Assembly: GCA_046297495.1 (NCBI GenBank)
Contig: JBKBIP010000002.1
Location: 124,001 to 188,000, forward strand
DNA: 64,000 nt
Reading direction: 5' to 3'
Origin: JBKBIP01 sp046297495
GTDB lineage: Bacteria > Planctomycetota > Planctomycetia > Gemmatales > Gemmataceae
The translations under genes and the position numbers were made by a program. Below are positions 19,216-26,564 of this stretch, one piece after another. Each line of letters opens with the position of its first letter. The first letter of the stretch is position 1. The notes under the pieces are model-generated. The model had not been told where the DNA came from. It searched no databases and worked only from the letters and a program-made list of their open reading frames with translations.

Positions 19216-21468
19216 ATGTTCTCACGCATGGGACCTGTATTCGTGATACTGTTCGTTCTGGTCGGGATCGCGTCACCAGTGACGGCCCAAGAGGATTTCC
19301 GCGACTATCGCCAGTTCTTCAAGAAGCCGGAAACTGCCCCGGAATATTGGAACGCGATGAAGTTCGAGATCGATGTCGGCCAATTCGAGTTGGCCGCCGG
19401 TCATCTACTCGGTTTCCTCAACGCCGGTCCCACCGACGAGGAATTACTGCAAATCGAAGAAAAGGAAGGTATGTCCTCTTTCCTTCGTTTGCGAAATATC
19501 CCCAAGTGGTACGACGATCCCAAGAAAGACAAGGAAGAAAAACAGGTTCGCGAACAGGTGGAGAACCTCATCAATCGTGTCGCGGAGGTGTTGGAGAAAA
19601 AACTCACCGACCCAGATCGGATCAATAAATTCATCAACAATCTGAGTGCCACGCCGGAGGAACGGGTCTTCGCCATCCGTGAGCTGCGCCGCTCCGGAGC
19701 GGCGGCCATGCCGCATATCATCAACAGATTGCTGGAAAGCAAAGGCAACGCCCCGGTGCAAGCCGCCATCCTGACGACCTTGCCCCGCTTGTACAAGAAC
19801 ACCGTCCCGCCACTGTTGGCCGCCCTGGATGTGCCGGACCCGGAATTGAAAGTAGCCCTGATCGATGTCTTGATGAGGCGGGCTGAGACGGACGCCGTGC
19901 CGTTTCTGTGGTACTGGTCGGCGGCGCCAGACCAGCCGCGGACGGTGCGGCAAAAAGCGCTGCAAACCTTGGCGTATCTCACCGAATCCACTCCCGACAA
20001 GATGCAGCCAGCTCACATTATGTTGACGCGCCTGGCGGAGAATTATTACCGCCACCGCGTCCGCTTCGCCGATCCTCAGCAAGTGATCATTTGGCAATGG
20101 GATGGCAACAAGCTGGTGTCCCGGAATGTCTCCCCCAGCCAGGCCGAGGAGTATTATGGCTTGCACTTCGCGCGCCAAGCGTTGGAGCTGGAGCCGCGCT
20201 ACGAGCCGGCCCAGGCGCTGTTCGTCAGCTTGGCCCTGGATAAGGCGTATGAAAAGGCGGGGCTGGATCAGCCGCTGTTCCAGGCCGCGCCAGGGTTGAA
20301 GGCTCTGCTGGCCCAAGTCAACGCGGCGCTGCTGATACGGGTGCTCGATCAAGCGCTGGTGGACAATCGCTTGCCGGTGATTCTGGGGAGCGTGCGGGCC
20401 TTGGCCGAGTTAGGGGACGTGCGCGCCGCCCAGCCCAGCGCTCAGCGCTATTCCGTGCTGGAACGCGCCTTGAACTATCCCGACCGCCGCGTGCAGATGG
20501 CCGCCGTTGACGCCTTGCTCCGGCTACGCGGCGTACCGACTACCTCCAGTGGGCGTATGGTCGATGTCTTGCGACGTATGTTGGCCGCTGGCGCTACGCC
20601 CAAGGCATTGATCGCCGACCTGGAACCCGCCCGCGCCGAAGCCCTGGCCGCTGGCGTCAAGCAAGCTGGCTTCGAGCCGGTGATTGTCACGACAGGCCGC
20701 GACGTGCTGCGCCGCTTGCGCGAAGCTGGGGATATTGACCTGTTGCTGATCGACCGTTCCATTCCCGATCCCGAATTGCCCTATCTGCTCAGCCAATTGC
20801 GGGCCGACATCGACGGCGGGCGGCTGCCCGTGTTCGTGACATTGGGCGGCAACGATTTGACACCGATTGAGACCCTGCGCCTACAGCGCTGGTTGGAACA
20901 ATACCCCTTCGTCACGCTGTTGCCGCTGCCGGTTCCCAGCGTGCTCAAGACGGTGCTGCCCGCCCAGGTGACGGCGGCGATGGGACAGCCGTTGTCCGAG
21001 GCGGAACGCGCGGGGTTTGCCGCCGAGGCGATGATCTGGCTGCGCAAGATGGCCGTGGGAGAGCTGCCCGGTTATGACATTCGCGTGGCCGAGCCAGCCA
21101 TCCTCCAAGCTCTGGAAGCCGACGATCTGGCCCACCTCGCCTTGCAAACCTTAGGCCGCCTGCCCGGACAGAAAGCGCAGCGCGAGCTGGCGCGGTTTCT
21201 GCTCGATGAGAGCCGAATGCCACAACTGCGCGCCGCCGCCGCCGAGGAGCTGTTGCGCCACATCCAGGCCCATAGCGTGTTGCTCTCCTATCCGCAACTG
21301 CGCGCCATCGACCAGCTCCAGGCGCTGGCCGACGATCCGCGCTTGAAGTCAGCCACGGCTCCGTTGATCGGCGCCCTGCGTCCCGACCCGCGCCGCACCG
21401 GCCAAACCCTGCAAACGTACACTCCTGCCCCACCACCAGAACCTGTCCCCGGACAGGAAGCGCGTTGA
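19216..21468 (+). CDS. Secreted HEAT-like repeat protein with receiver-like domain
   Basis: The 750-residue product begins with a clear signal peptide ('VFVILFVLVGIASPVTAQ', cleavage after about residue 25). Residues ~130-450 and ~630-730 are paired helices like HEAT repeats ('ERVFAIRELRRSGAAAMPHIINRLL'). Between ~460 and ~580 is a CheY-like alpha/beta domain: 'KALIADLEPARAEAL', 'FEPVIVTTGRDVLRRLRE' and 'DIDLLLIDRSIPDPEL', with an Asp at the usual phosphoacceptor place. A receiver fold outside the cytoplasm would not meet a kinase, so it is probably structural. The ATG at 19216 follows GGGAGG. No function is known. It lies about 100 bases after lysA. Confidence 0.8.
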   Translation: MFSRMGPVFVILFVLVGIASPVTAQEDFRDYRQFFKKPETAPEYWNAMKFEIDVGQFELAAGHLLGFLNAGPTDEELLQIEEKEGMSSFLRLRNIPKWYDDPKKDKEEKQVREQVENLINRVAEVLEKKLTDPDRINKFINNLSATPEERVFAIRELRRSGAAAMPHIINRLLESKGNAPVQAAILTTLPRLYKNTVPPLLAALDVPDPELKVALIDVLMRRAETDAVPFLWYWSAAPDQPRTVRQKALQTLAYLTESTPDKMQPAHIMLTRLAENYYRHRVRFADPQQVIIWQWDGNKLVSRNVSPSQAEEYYGLHFARQALELEPRYEPAQALFVSLALDKAYEKAGLDQPLFQAAPGLKALLAQVNAALLIRVLDQALVDNRLPVILGSVRALAELGDVRAAQPSAQRYSVLERALNYPDRRVQMAAVDALLRLRGVPTTSSGRMVDVLRRMLAAGATPKALIADLEPARAEALAAGVKQAGFEPVIVTTGRDVLRRLREAGDIDLLLIDRSIPDPELPYLLSQLRADIDGGRLPVFVTLGGNDLTPIETLRLQRWLEQYPFVTLLPLPVPSVLKTVLPAQVTAAMGQPLSEAERAGFAAEAMIWLRKMAVGELPGYDIRVAEPAILQALEADDLAHLALQTLGRLPGQKAQRELARFLLDESRMPQLRAAAAEELLRHIQAHSVLLSYPQLRAIDQLQALADDPRLKSATAPLIGALRPDPRRTGQTLQTYTPAPPPEPVPGQEAR

Positions 21469-21479
21469 GCAACCGCGAC

Positions 21480-21541
21480 GAGCACGAGACAAAGGGCCTA
21501 TCAGGATATATTCATGTCAATGCCAAATGTCTCGTGCTCGC
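21480..21541. terminator. 13-bp perfect inverted repeat downstream of the HEAT-like gene
   Basis: CGAGCACGAGACA (21480-21492) pairs exactly with TGTCTCGTGCTCG (21529-21541) around a 36-base loop, starting 11 bases after the stop codon. No T-run follows, so it may be a 3'-end stabilising stem rather than an intrinsic terminator. Confidence 0.45.
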
Positions 21542-21591
21542 CCAGTTCTTGAAAAAGTGATCATCCCGTGACCATTCCCCCTGCTTTTCGG

Positions 21592-21618
21592 TTTCATTTT
21601 CGTTCTCCCGCCTATAAT
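21592..21618 (+). promoter_or_regulatory. Possible promoter for the response regulator
   Basis: TATAAT at 21613-21618 is perfect. The upstream -35 candidate (TTTCAT, 21592-21597) is weak and only 15 bases away. The leader would be about 140 bases. Confidence 0.35.
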
Positions 21619-21767
21619 AGAAATATACCGCCCATGTTGGATGTGGCGGTTCGCTCCCTTCAGGGAGGCTAAACACATCCCCCATACAACGCTCACGAAG
21701 CGGTGTGAATGTCGAAGCTGTGTCATATCTCTGTTCGGAAGAACGGTTGTCCCGGAAGGAGCAGGCC

Positions 21768-23267
21768 ATGCAACGCATTCTGTCCCACGATCATCGCGGC
21801 AATCACCACCCCTTGCCGCGTCCGTCTCGATCTATTCCGGGGAAACTAGGCCCACGGCGGATTTTACTAGTCGATGATAGCGACTTGTCGCGCCGGCAGT
21901 TGCAGGTGTTATTGCAAGTCGATGCCGATTTGCGGGTGGACGGCGTCCGAGACGGTGTTCAAGCGTTGGAACAATTGGAACACCACACTTACAGCCTGGT
22001 GATCACGGATTTACGGATGCCTGGCATGGATGGCATGCGCTTGATCGAGGAAATCCAAAAACGGCGCTTGCCGGTCACGGTGATCGTCACAACGGGCAGC
22101 GGCGGCGTGCAGGAAGCGGTGCAAGCCATGCGCATGGGGGTGTATCATTTTCTGACCAAGCCCATCGATGTTGATTACCTGCGTCTGGTGGTGCGGTACG
22201 CTTTGCAAGATCGCGCGCTGCAGGATGAAGTCGCCCAGTTGCGCGAGCAGTTGCAACGGCGTTTTGCCTTTCATCACATGTTAAGCAAGAACCGGGCCAT
22301 GCACGCCATCTTCGAGCTGGTGAATAATCTTTCCCATTCCCATGCCACGGTCTTGATCGAAGGGGAAACCGGCACCGGTAAGGAACAACTGGCCCGCGCC
22401 ATCCACGAATTGTCCACGGATCGCCCTGGCCCGTTGGTGCCGGTGAATTGCGCCGCCTTGCCCGAAAGTCTGTTGGAGAGCGAGTTATTCGGCCATGAGA
22501 AGGGAGCCTTCACCAGCGCGGTGGGGCAACGCCGGGGACGGTTCGAGCTGGCGGACAAGGGGACGATCTTTCTCGATGAAGTGGGGGACATCCCGCCGAC
22601 CATGCAAGCCAAGCTGCTGCGCGTCTTGCAAGAACGGCGCTTTGAACGAGTCGGCGGCAGCGAAACGATTGAGGTGGATGTGCGCGTGATTGCCGCCACC
22701 AATCGCCCCTTGCTGAAACTGGTGGGGGAAGGTCAATTTCGAGAGGATTTGTACTATCGGCTCAATGTCGTCAAAATCGATTTGCCGCCGTTGCGCCAGC
22801 GGCCCGAAGACGTTCCGCTGCTAGCCCGGCATTTCGTGGAGAAATACACCACGCCGGGCACTGCCGCGAAAATCATCGATCCCGCCGCCATGCAGGCGCT
22901 TTTGCAATATCACTGGCCTGGCAACATCCGCCAGCTGGAAAACGCCATCGAGCGCGCCTGCATCACCGCGACGGGGGACCGCATTCGCCGAGACAACCTC
23001 CCCCCTGAAATCTTGGAACAGGCTCAGACCCCGCGCCGAACCGCCGCGCTGGACCTCGGCCGTCCGTTGCCGGCCATCGTCAAGGAAGCCACCGCCGCCC
23101 TGGAACGGGATTACATCTGCAAAGCCCTGGAAAAAACGCATGGCAATATCGGCAAGTGCGCCCGACTCTGCGGCTTATCGCGGCGCAGCATCAGCGTCAA
23201 GCTGGCCCAATATCAGATTGATAAAACCAAGTGGAAAATCAACCATCGCCGGCTCGATGTCGTTTAA
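21768..23267 (+). CDS. Sigma-54-dependent response regulator (NtrC family)
   Basis: Three domains are visible in 499 residues. The receiver has 'LLVDDSD', phosphoacceptor Asp81 in 'VITDLRMPGMDG' and Lys in 'FLTKPID'. The AAA+ sigma-54 activator domain has Walker A 'GETGTGKE', Walker B 'GTIFLDEVGD' and arginine fingers. The C-terminal helix-turn-helix is Fis-like ('GNIGKCARLCGLSRRSISVKL'). The sigma-54-contact loop reads GAFTSA where most members have GAFTGA. The start at 21768 follows GGAAGGAG. No sensor kinase is adjacent, so its signal and targets are unknown. It would turn on sigma-54 promoters after phosphorylation. Confidence 0.93.
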   Translation: MQRILSHDHRGNHHPLPRPSRSIPGKLGPRRILLVDDSDLSRRQLQVLLQVDADLRVDGVRDGVQALEQLEHHTYSLVITDLRMPGMDGMRLIEEIQKRRLPVTVIVTTGSGGVQEAVQAMRMGVYHFLTKPIDVDYLRLVVRYALQDRALQDEVAQLREQLQRRFAFHHMLSKNRAMHAIFELVNNLSHSHATVLIEGETGTGKEQLARAIHELSTDRPGPLVPVNCAALPESLLESELFGHEKGAFTSAVGQRRGRFELADKGTIFLDEVGDIPPTMQAKLLRVLQERRFERVGGSETIEVDVRVIAATNRPLLKLVGEGQFREDLYYRLNVVKIDLPPLRQRPEDVPLLARHFVEKYTTPGTAAKIIDPAAMQALLQYHWPGNIRQLENAIERACITATGDRIRRDNLPPEILEQAQTPRRTAALDLGRPLPAIVKEATAALERDYICKALEKTHGNIGKCARLCGLSRRSISVKLAQYQIDKTKWKINHRRLDVV

Positions 23268-23321
23268 GGGAACGCTGATCCATGACGATCATGCCGACCA
23301 TACCGATTTTCCATCTCTGAC

Positions 23322-25052
23322 TCACGCCTCCGCCGGCGCGACTGGTTTGGTGGCATCGACACCCAAGGCGGCCAAGCCGGACAGTAGGAAAGAGGCAGCG
23401 CAGATGACGAACACCAAGTCCCAGTTGCGGGCGTTCCCCAGGTAGGCAAAATGATCCAGCACGCGTCCTAGAATGAGGGGGGAGAGAGCCGCCGCCAGGT
23501 TACCCCACATGTTCCCCCAACCGAGCACCGAGCCGACATGCTTGCCGCCCACATCTTGCATGAAGGCCCACACCGACGGAATACCCAAGTCCGTCGTCAG
23601 CGCCACGAACGCCAGGACGAGGGTTATCGGCCACGGCGACTCCAAGAAAACACAAGCGATGAAGCCCCCCATCCCCAGGAAGCGCGTCAAGGCCATGGGC
23701 AAGGCTCGGCCCCAGCGCAGCCCCAGGCGCTGCGTCAGCCAGTCTGTCAACCAACCTCCCGACAACATGCCGAACATGCCGATGAAGACCGGTAGCCCCG
23801 CCATCCAACCCCGCTCCACCACCGGCACACGATGCACCTCGGCGAGATAACGCGGCAAATACAACACCAGAAAGACCCAACCGAAATTGGTTCCGAATTG
23901 TGACAAAGAGCTGAACCACAGGCTGCGGCTGGCGAAGATGTAACGCAGGGGGAGGCGGGACGCCGGACCGGCGGCGCTGGCCATGCCAGGGGGCCGGCCT
24001 TCCGCGATCCGTTCCTGCTCGGCCGTGTTGCACCAGGGATGTTCCTTGGGGGAATCACGCACGCCGAACCAAAACGCCACTGCCACCAGGATCCCCGCGA
24101 TGCCATAGACGTACATCACTGGCCGCCACCCCGCGCCATACACTTTGCGAATCGCGTCGGGATACGCCGCCTCCAGCAACAGGCGATTGCGGCGTTCGAT
24201 TTGTGGTGGCGTTAAGTCACTGTCAGGCAAAGCGGCCAACCGGCGGGCTTCTTGGGGTAAGTCGAAGTCATTGACATCGACATGCTGGTACAAATCGCGG
24301 CGGGCAATCACTGCGTTCAAGCCGCTGACCAGTGCGGGTGGAACCTCGGCGGACGGTGACCGGGCCGCTAACTCTGGCAGCTCCGCGCTGGCTGCCGCTG
24401 GCAGCATGGTCCGTAGCATGTCGCTCAGCTGGCTGGCTGGCATCGCTTCCCGCTGGAGCAAGTGCCGGCTCAAGGCCGGCGCGTTCAGCACATCTTGGGA
24501 CGTGAGCAATGAGGAGACGGTCAAGGGGACGAAGGCCACCATCAAGTAGGCGGTGAGCACCGGCGCCGCCGCCCCACCGATGCGCCCGCCGAAAGCGACA
24601 CAGGAACTCGCCAAGCCGCGACTGCGAAAGGGAACCCACCGACTCACCACCCCGGCACTGGTGGGATATGCTCCCGCCTGCGCCAGGCCAACCCCAAAGC
24701 GCAAGAACAGCACGGCGACAAACACCGTCGCCATCCCCATCAGCCCAGTGAAGAGCGACCAGAACAAGACATACAGCGCCAGCATCAGCCGTGCCCCGAA
24801 GCGGTCACTCAACCAACCCGACGGCACCTGGGCCAAGGCGTAGGTCCAAAAGAACGCGCTGAGCAACAAATCGGTTTGCGCGTTGCTCAACCCCATGTCT
24901 TCCTTCATGAACCGCTCAGTGAATGATAGACAAAAGCGGTCCAGGTAGAGCAACATGGCCGTCAGCGTGGTGAGGCCCACGATCCAGAAACGGACGTGAC
25001 TGGGTTTCATGCCGTTCGGTGGCTCTGTCTGGTATGAAGAACTCAATGCCAT
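23322..25052 (-). CDS. MFS carrier, anion:cation symporter type, with large periplasmic insert
   Basis: The protein (576 residues from the ATG at 25052; an ATG at 25010 is an alternative) has the 12-span MFS layout. 'YLDRFCLSF' in span 1, 'GWLSDRFGARLML' after span 2 and 'RDSPKEHPWCN' after span 6 place it near the ACS family, which imports sugar acids and other organic anions with a cation. Between spans 5 and 6 there is an insertion of about 125 mostly helical, polar residues, which topology puts outside the membrane. Usual ACS carriers have only a short loop there and about 430 residues in total. The gene is convergent with the response regulator (gap 54 bases). Confidence 0.87.
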   Translation of the reverse strand: MALSSSYQTEPPNGMKPSHVRFWIVGLTTLTAMLLYLDRFCLSFTERFMKEDMGLSNAQTDLLLSAFFWTYALAQVPSGWLSDRFGARLMLALYVLFWSLFTGLMGMATVFVAVLFLRFGVGLAQAGAYPTSAGVVSRWVPFRSRGLASSCVAFGGRIGGAAAPVLTAYLMVAFVPLTVSSLLTSQDVLNAPALSRHLLQREAMPASQLSDMLRTMLPAAASAELPELAARSPSAEVPPALVSGLNAVIARRDLYQHVDVNDFDLPQEARRLAALPDSDLTPPQIERRNRLLLEAAYPDAIRKVYGAGWRPVMYVYGIAGILVAVAFWFGVRDSPKEHPWCNTAEQERIAEGRPPGMASAAGPASRLPLRYIFASRSLWFSSLSQFGTNFGWVFLVLYLPRYLAEVHRVPVVERGWMAGLPVFIGMFGMLSGGWLTDWLTQRLGLRWGRALPMALTRFLGMGGFIACVFLESPWPITLVLAFVALTTDLGIPSVWAFMQDVGGKHVGSVLGWGNMWGNLAAALSPLILGRVLDHFAYLGNARNWDLVFVICAASFLLSGLAALGVDATKPVAPAEA

Positions 25053-25297
25053 GAAGCGTACATCCGCGCGCGAGAAAACATCGTTGGGAAGCGGCGTCAA
25101 TCAAGGGAGTGTAACAGACCAACCGCGCGGATGAAAGCATGACGAGGAAAAGTAGTAAGCGTCCGGCAAGTGAGCGCAGGCGCAAGTCTTCGGATAGCAG
25201 CCTGTCATCGTAGGGGCGGCAGCCTTTCCACGCATGATTTTGCAACGTCGATGAACCACCCCGCTGCTGGAACCGTAAGGAAAGCAGTGGTTCGCAA

Positions 25298-25476
25298 GTC
25301 GGCTTCAGTCCGGCTCAAGAGGACGCGGTTTCCCCGCGGGCACGATGGCCCACGTTACGCATGTCGGGGATGGGCACGAGGCCGCATCGTGTCACGCGGG
25401 ATATGGGGGCCGGTCGGAAGAGGCAACGTGGACGCGGAACTCCCAGCCTGTGACGATTCGTCGTCCTGAAGCCGAC
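25298..25476. ncRNA. Candidate structured RNA element (four-helix layout)
   Basis: An 11-bp perfect stem, GTCGGCTTCAG (25298-25308) with CTGAAGCCGAC (25466-25476), encloses three further helices. They are CGCGG/CCGCG (25324-25328 and 25334-25338); CACGATG/CATCGTG (25341-25347 and 25385-25391) continued by GCCCA/TGGGC; and TCAC/GTGA (25392-25395 and 25450-25453) continued by GGGA/TCCC. TTTTTT follows at about 25512. It lies in a 450-base gap upstream of the PDZ gene. I cannot match it to a known class. A small mobile element with 11-bp terminal repeats is the alternative, but no flanking duplication is visible. The transcribed strand is inferred to be plus. Confidence 0.35.
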
Positions 25477-25569
25477 AGGCGAACACCTCTGATTAAGTGA
25501 TAGGTCATCATCTTTTTTATCGGTTCATCCCTTCATGGAACTCGTCCCATGGGAAAGGAGAAACACGCC

Positions 25570-26430
25570 ATGAGAAAGCGTTCGTGGGCTGGCTGGTTGC
25601 TGGCGGCGGCGACGCCGGGCCTGGTCTTGGCCGCGCCGGACGTTAGCGACGCCCTGCCGAAAACGAAACCCTATGTTGGCATCGCCTTGCAAGCCCCGCC
25701 GGAGGCCGGCGTGACTGGCGCTTGGATCGCGCACGTGGCTCCCGACAGCCCGGCGGCCAAGGCTGGCTTGCGGCGCGGCGACGTGATCACCCACGTCAAT
25801 GACAAAGACATAGAAAATCCACAAGCCGTCATCGACCGCGTGGCCGCCCAGCAGCCCGGGGACGAATTGACCTTCACGGTCATGCGCGACGGTCAGGAAC
25901 ATGCCTGCAAAGTGACCCTCGGAATACGGCCTGTCGTTCAACTTCCCCCCATGCCCTCCTTCCCCCGGACGCGCGACACGGCGTTCTTGGGCGTCCACAT
26001 CGACGAACTTACTCCTGAGATGAAGGACCGACTAAAAGTGGACGTCGATCATGGCGCTGTGGTGATGGATGTCATACCCGATTCCCCCGCCGCCGAGGCG
26101 GGGCTGAAGGTCGATGATGTCATCACGTTGGTCAACGACCGCAAGATCGACGGGCCACGGGAGCTGCGCGCCGCCGTGCGTGAAATGGGGGTTGGTAAGG
26201 AAGTGACGTTGCGTGTGAACCGCGGCGCGAACAGTATGGATATTCAGGTGACACTGGGCGCCTTGCCCATGCGTTTGGGCATGATCGACGACCTGGACGG
26301 ATTCCGCCCGTTGCTGGACCGCCGCTTCATGGAATTGCCCGAGAACATCGACCCGGCAATCCGCCAGCGCTTCGAGGAATTGCACAAGCGCTTCAAGCAG
26401 TTGGAGAAAGCTGTTCCTCCCACGAACTAA
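25570..26430 (+). CDS. Secreted protein with two PDZ domains and no protease domain
   Basis: The 286 residues begin with a signal peptide ('RKRSWAGWLLAAATPGLVLAAPD'). A first PDZ domain follows at about 30-120 ('GAWIAHVAPDSPAAKAGLRRGDVITHVNDKDI') and a second at about 135-235 ('VVMDVIPDSPAAEAGLKVDDVITLVNDRKI'). The tail is helical. These are the PDZ features of DegP/HtrA proteins, but the serine protease domain that normally precedes them is absent. It may bind exported protein tails or act as an adaptor. AAAGGAG about 11 bases upstream supports the ATG at 25570, rather than 25549. A hairpin just before the ribosome-binding site (CATGG/CCATG) could affect translation. Confidence 0.88.
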   Translation: MRKRSWAGWLLAAATPGLVLAAPDVSDALPKTKPYVGIALQAPPEAGVTGAWIAHVAPDSPAAKAGLRRGDVITHVNDKDIENPQAVIDRVAAQQPGDELTFTVMRDGQEHACKVTLGIRPVVQLPPMPSFPRTRDTAFLGVHIDELTPEMKDRLKVDVDHGAVVMDVIPDSPAAEAGLKVDDVITLVNDRKIDGPRELRAAVREMGVGKEVTLRVNRGANSMDIQVTLGALPMRLGMIDDLDGFRPLLDRRFMELPENIDPAIRQRFEELHKRFKQLEKAVPPTN

Positions 26431-26463
26431 CGAGCAGGCAATCCCTCACCACCTCCCTGTTCG

Positions 26464-26497
26464 GGGGCGATCCATTCTGGGTCGCCCCTTTGTCATT
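26464..26497 (+). terminator. Intrinsic terminator after the PDZ gene
   Basis: GGGGCGATCC pairs with GGGTCGCCCC (10 pairs including one T-G) around a 5-base loop, ATTCT. TTTGTCATTT follows. It sits 34 bases after the stop codon. Confidence 0.75.
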
Positions 26498-26564
26498 TGG
26501 TTGCTGGGGTTTCGCGCCTTCGATTAGCCCATCCCCAACGACCGATCTCTCATCCCAGTCGGAA

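Noticed and set aside
19444..20352. 302-codon frame opposite the HEAT-like gene
   Set aside because: Antisense shadow without motif or start signal.
25170..25469. 99-codon frame in the gap before the PDZ gene
   Set aside because: Highly basic and irregular translation across a region that instead shows RNA-like pairing.
25298..25476. RNase P RNA, tmRNA or SRP RNA
   Set aside because: The conserved core sequences of these RNAs as I know them are not present.
25570..26430. DegP/HtrA protease
   Set aside because: Only the two PDZ domains are present; the trypsin-like domain with GNSGG is absent.
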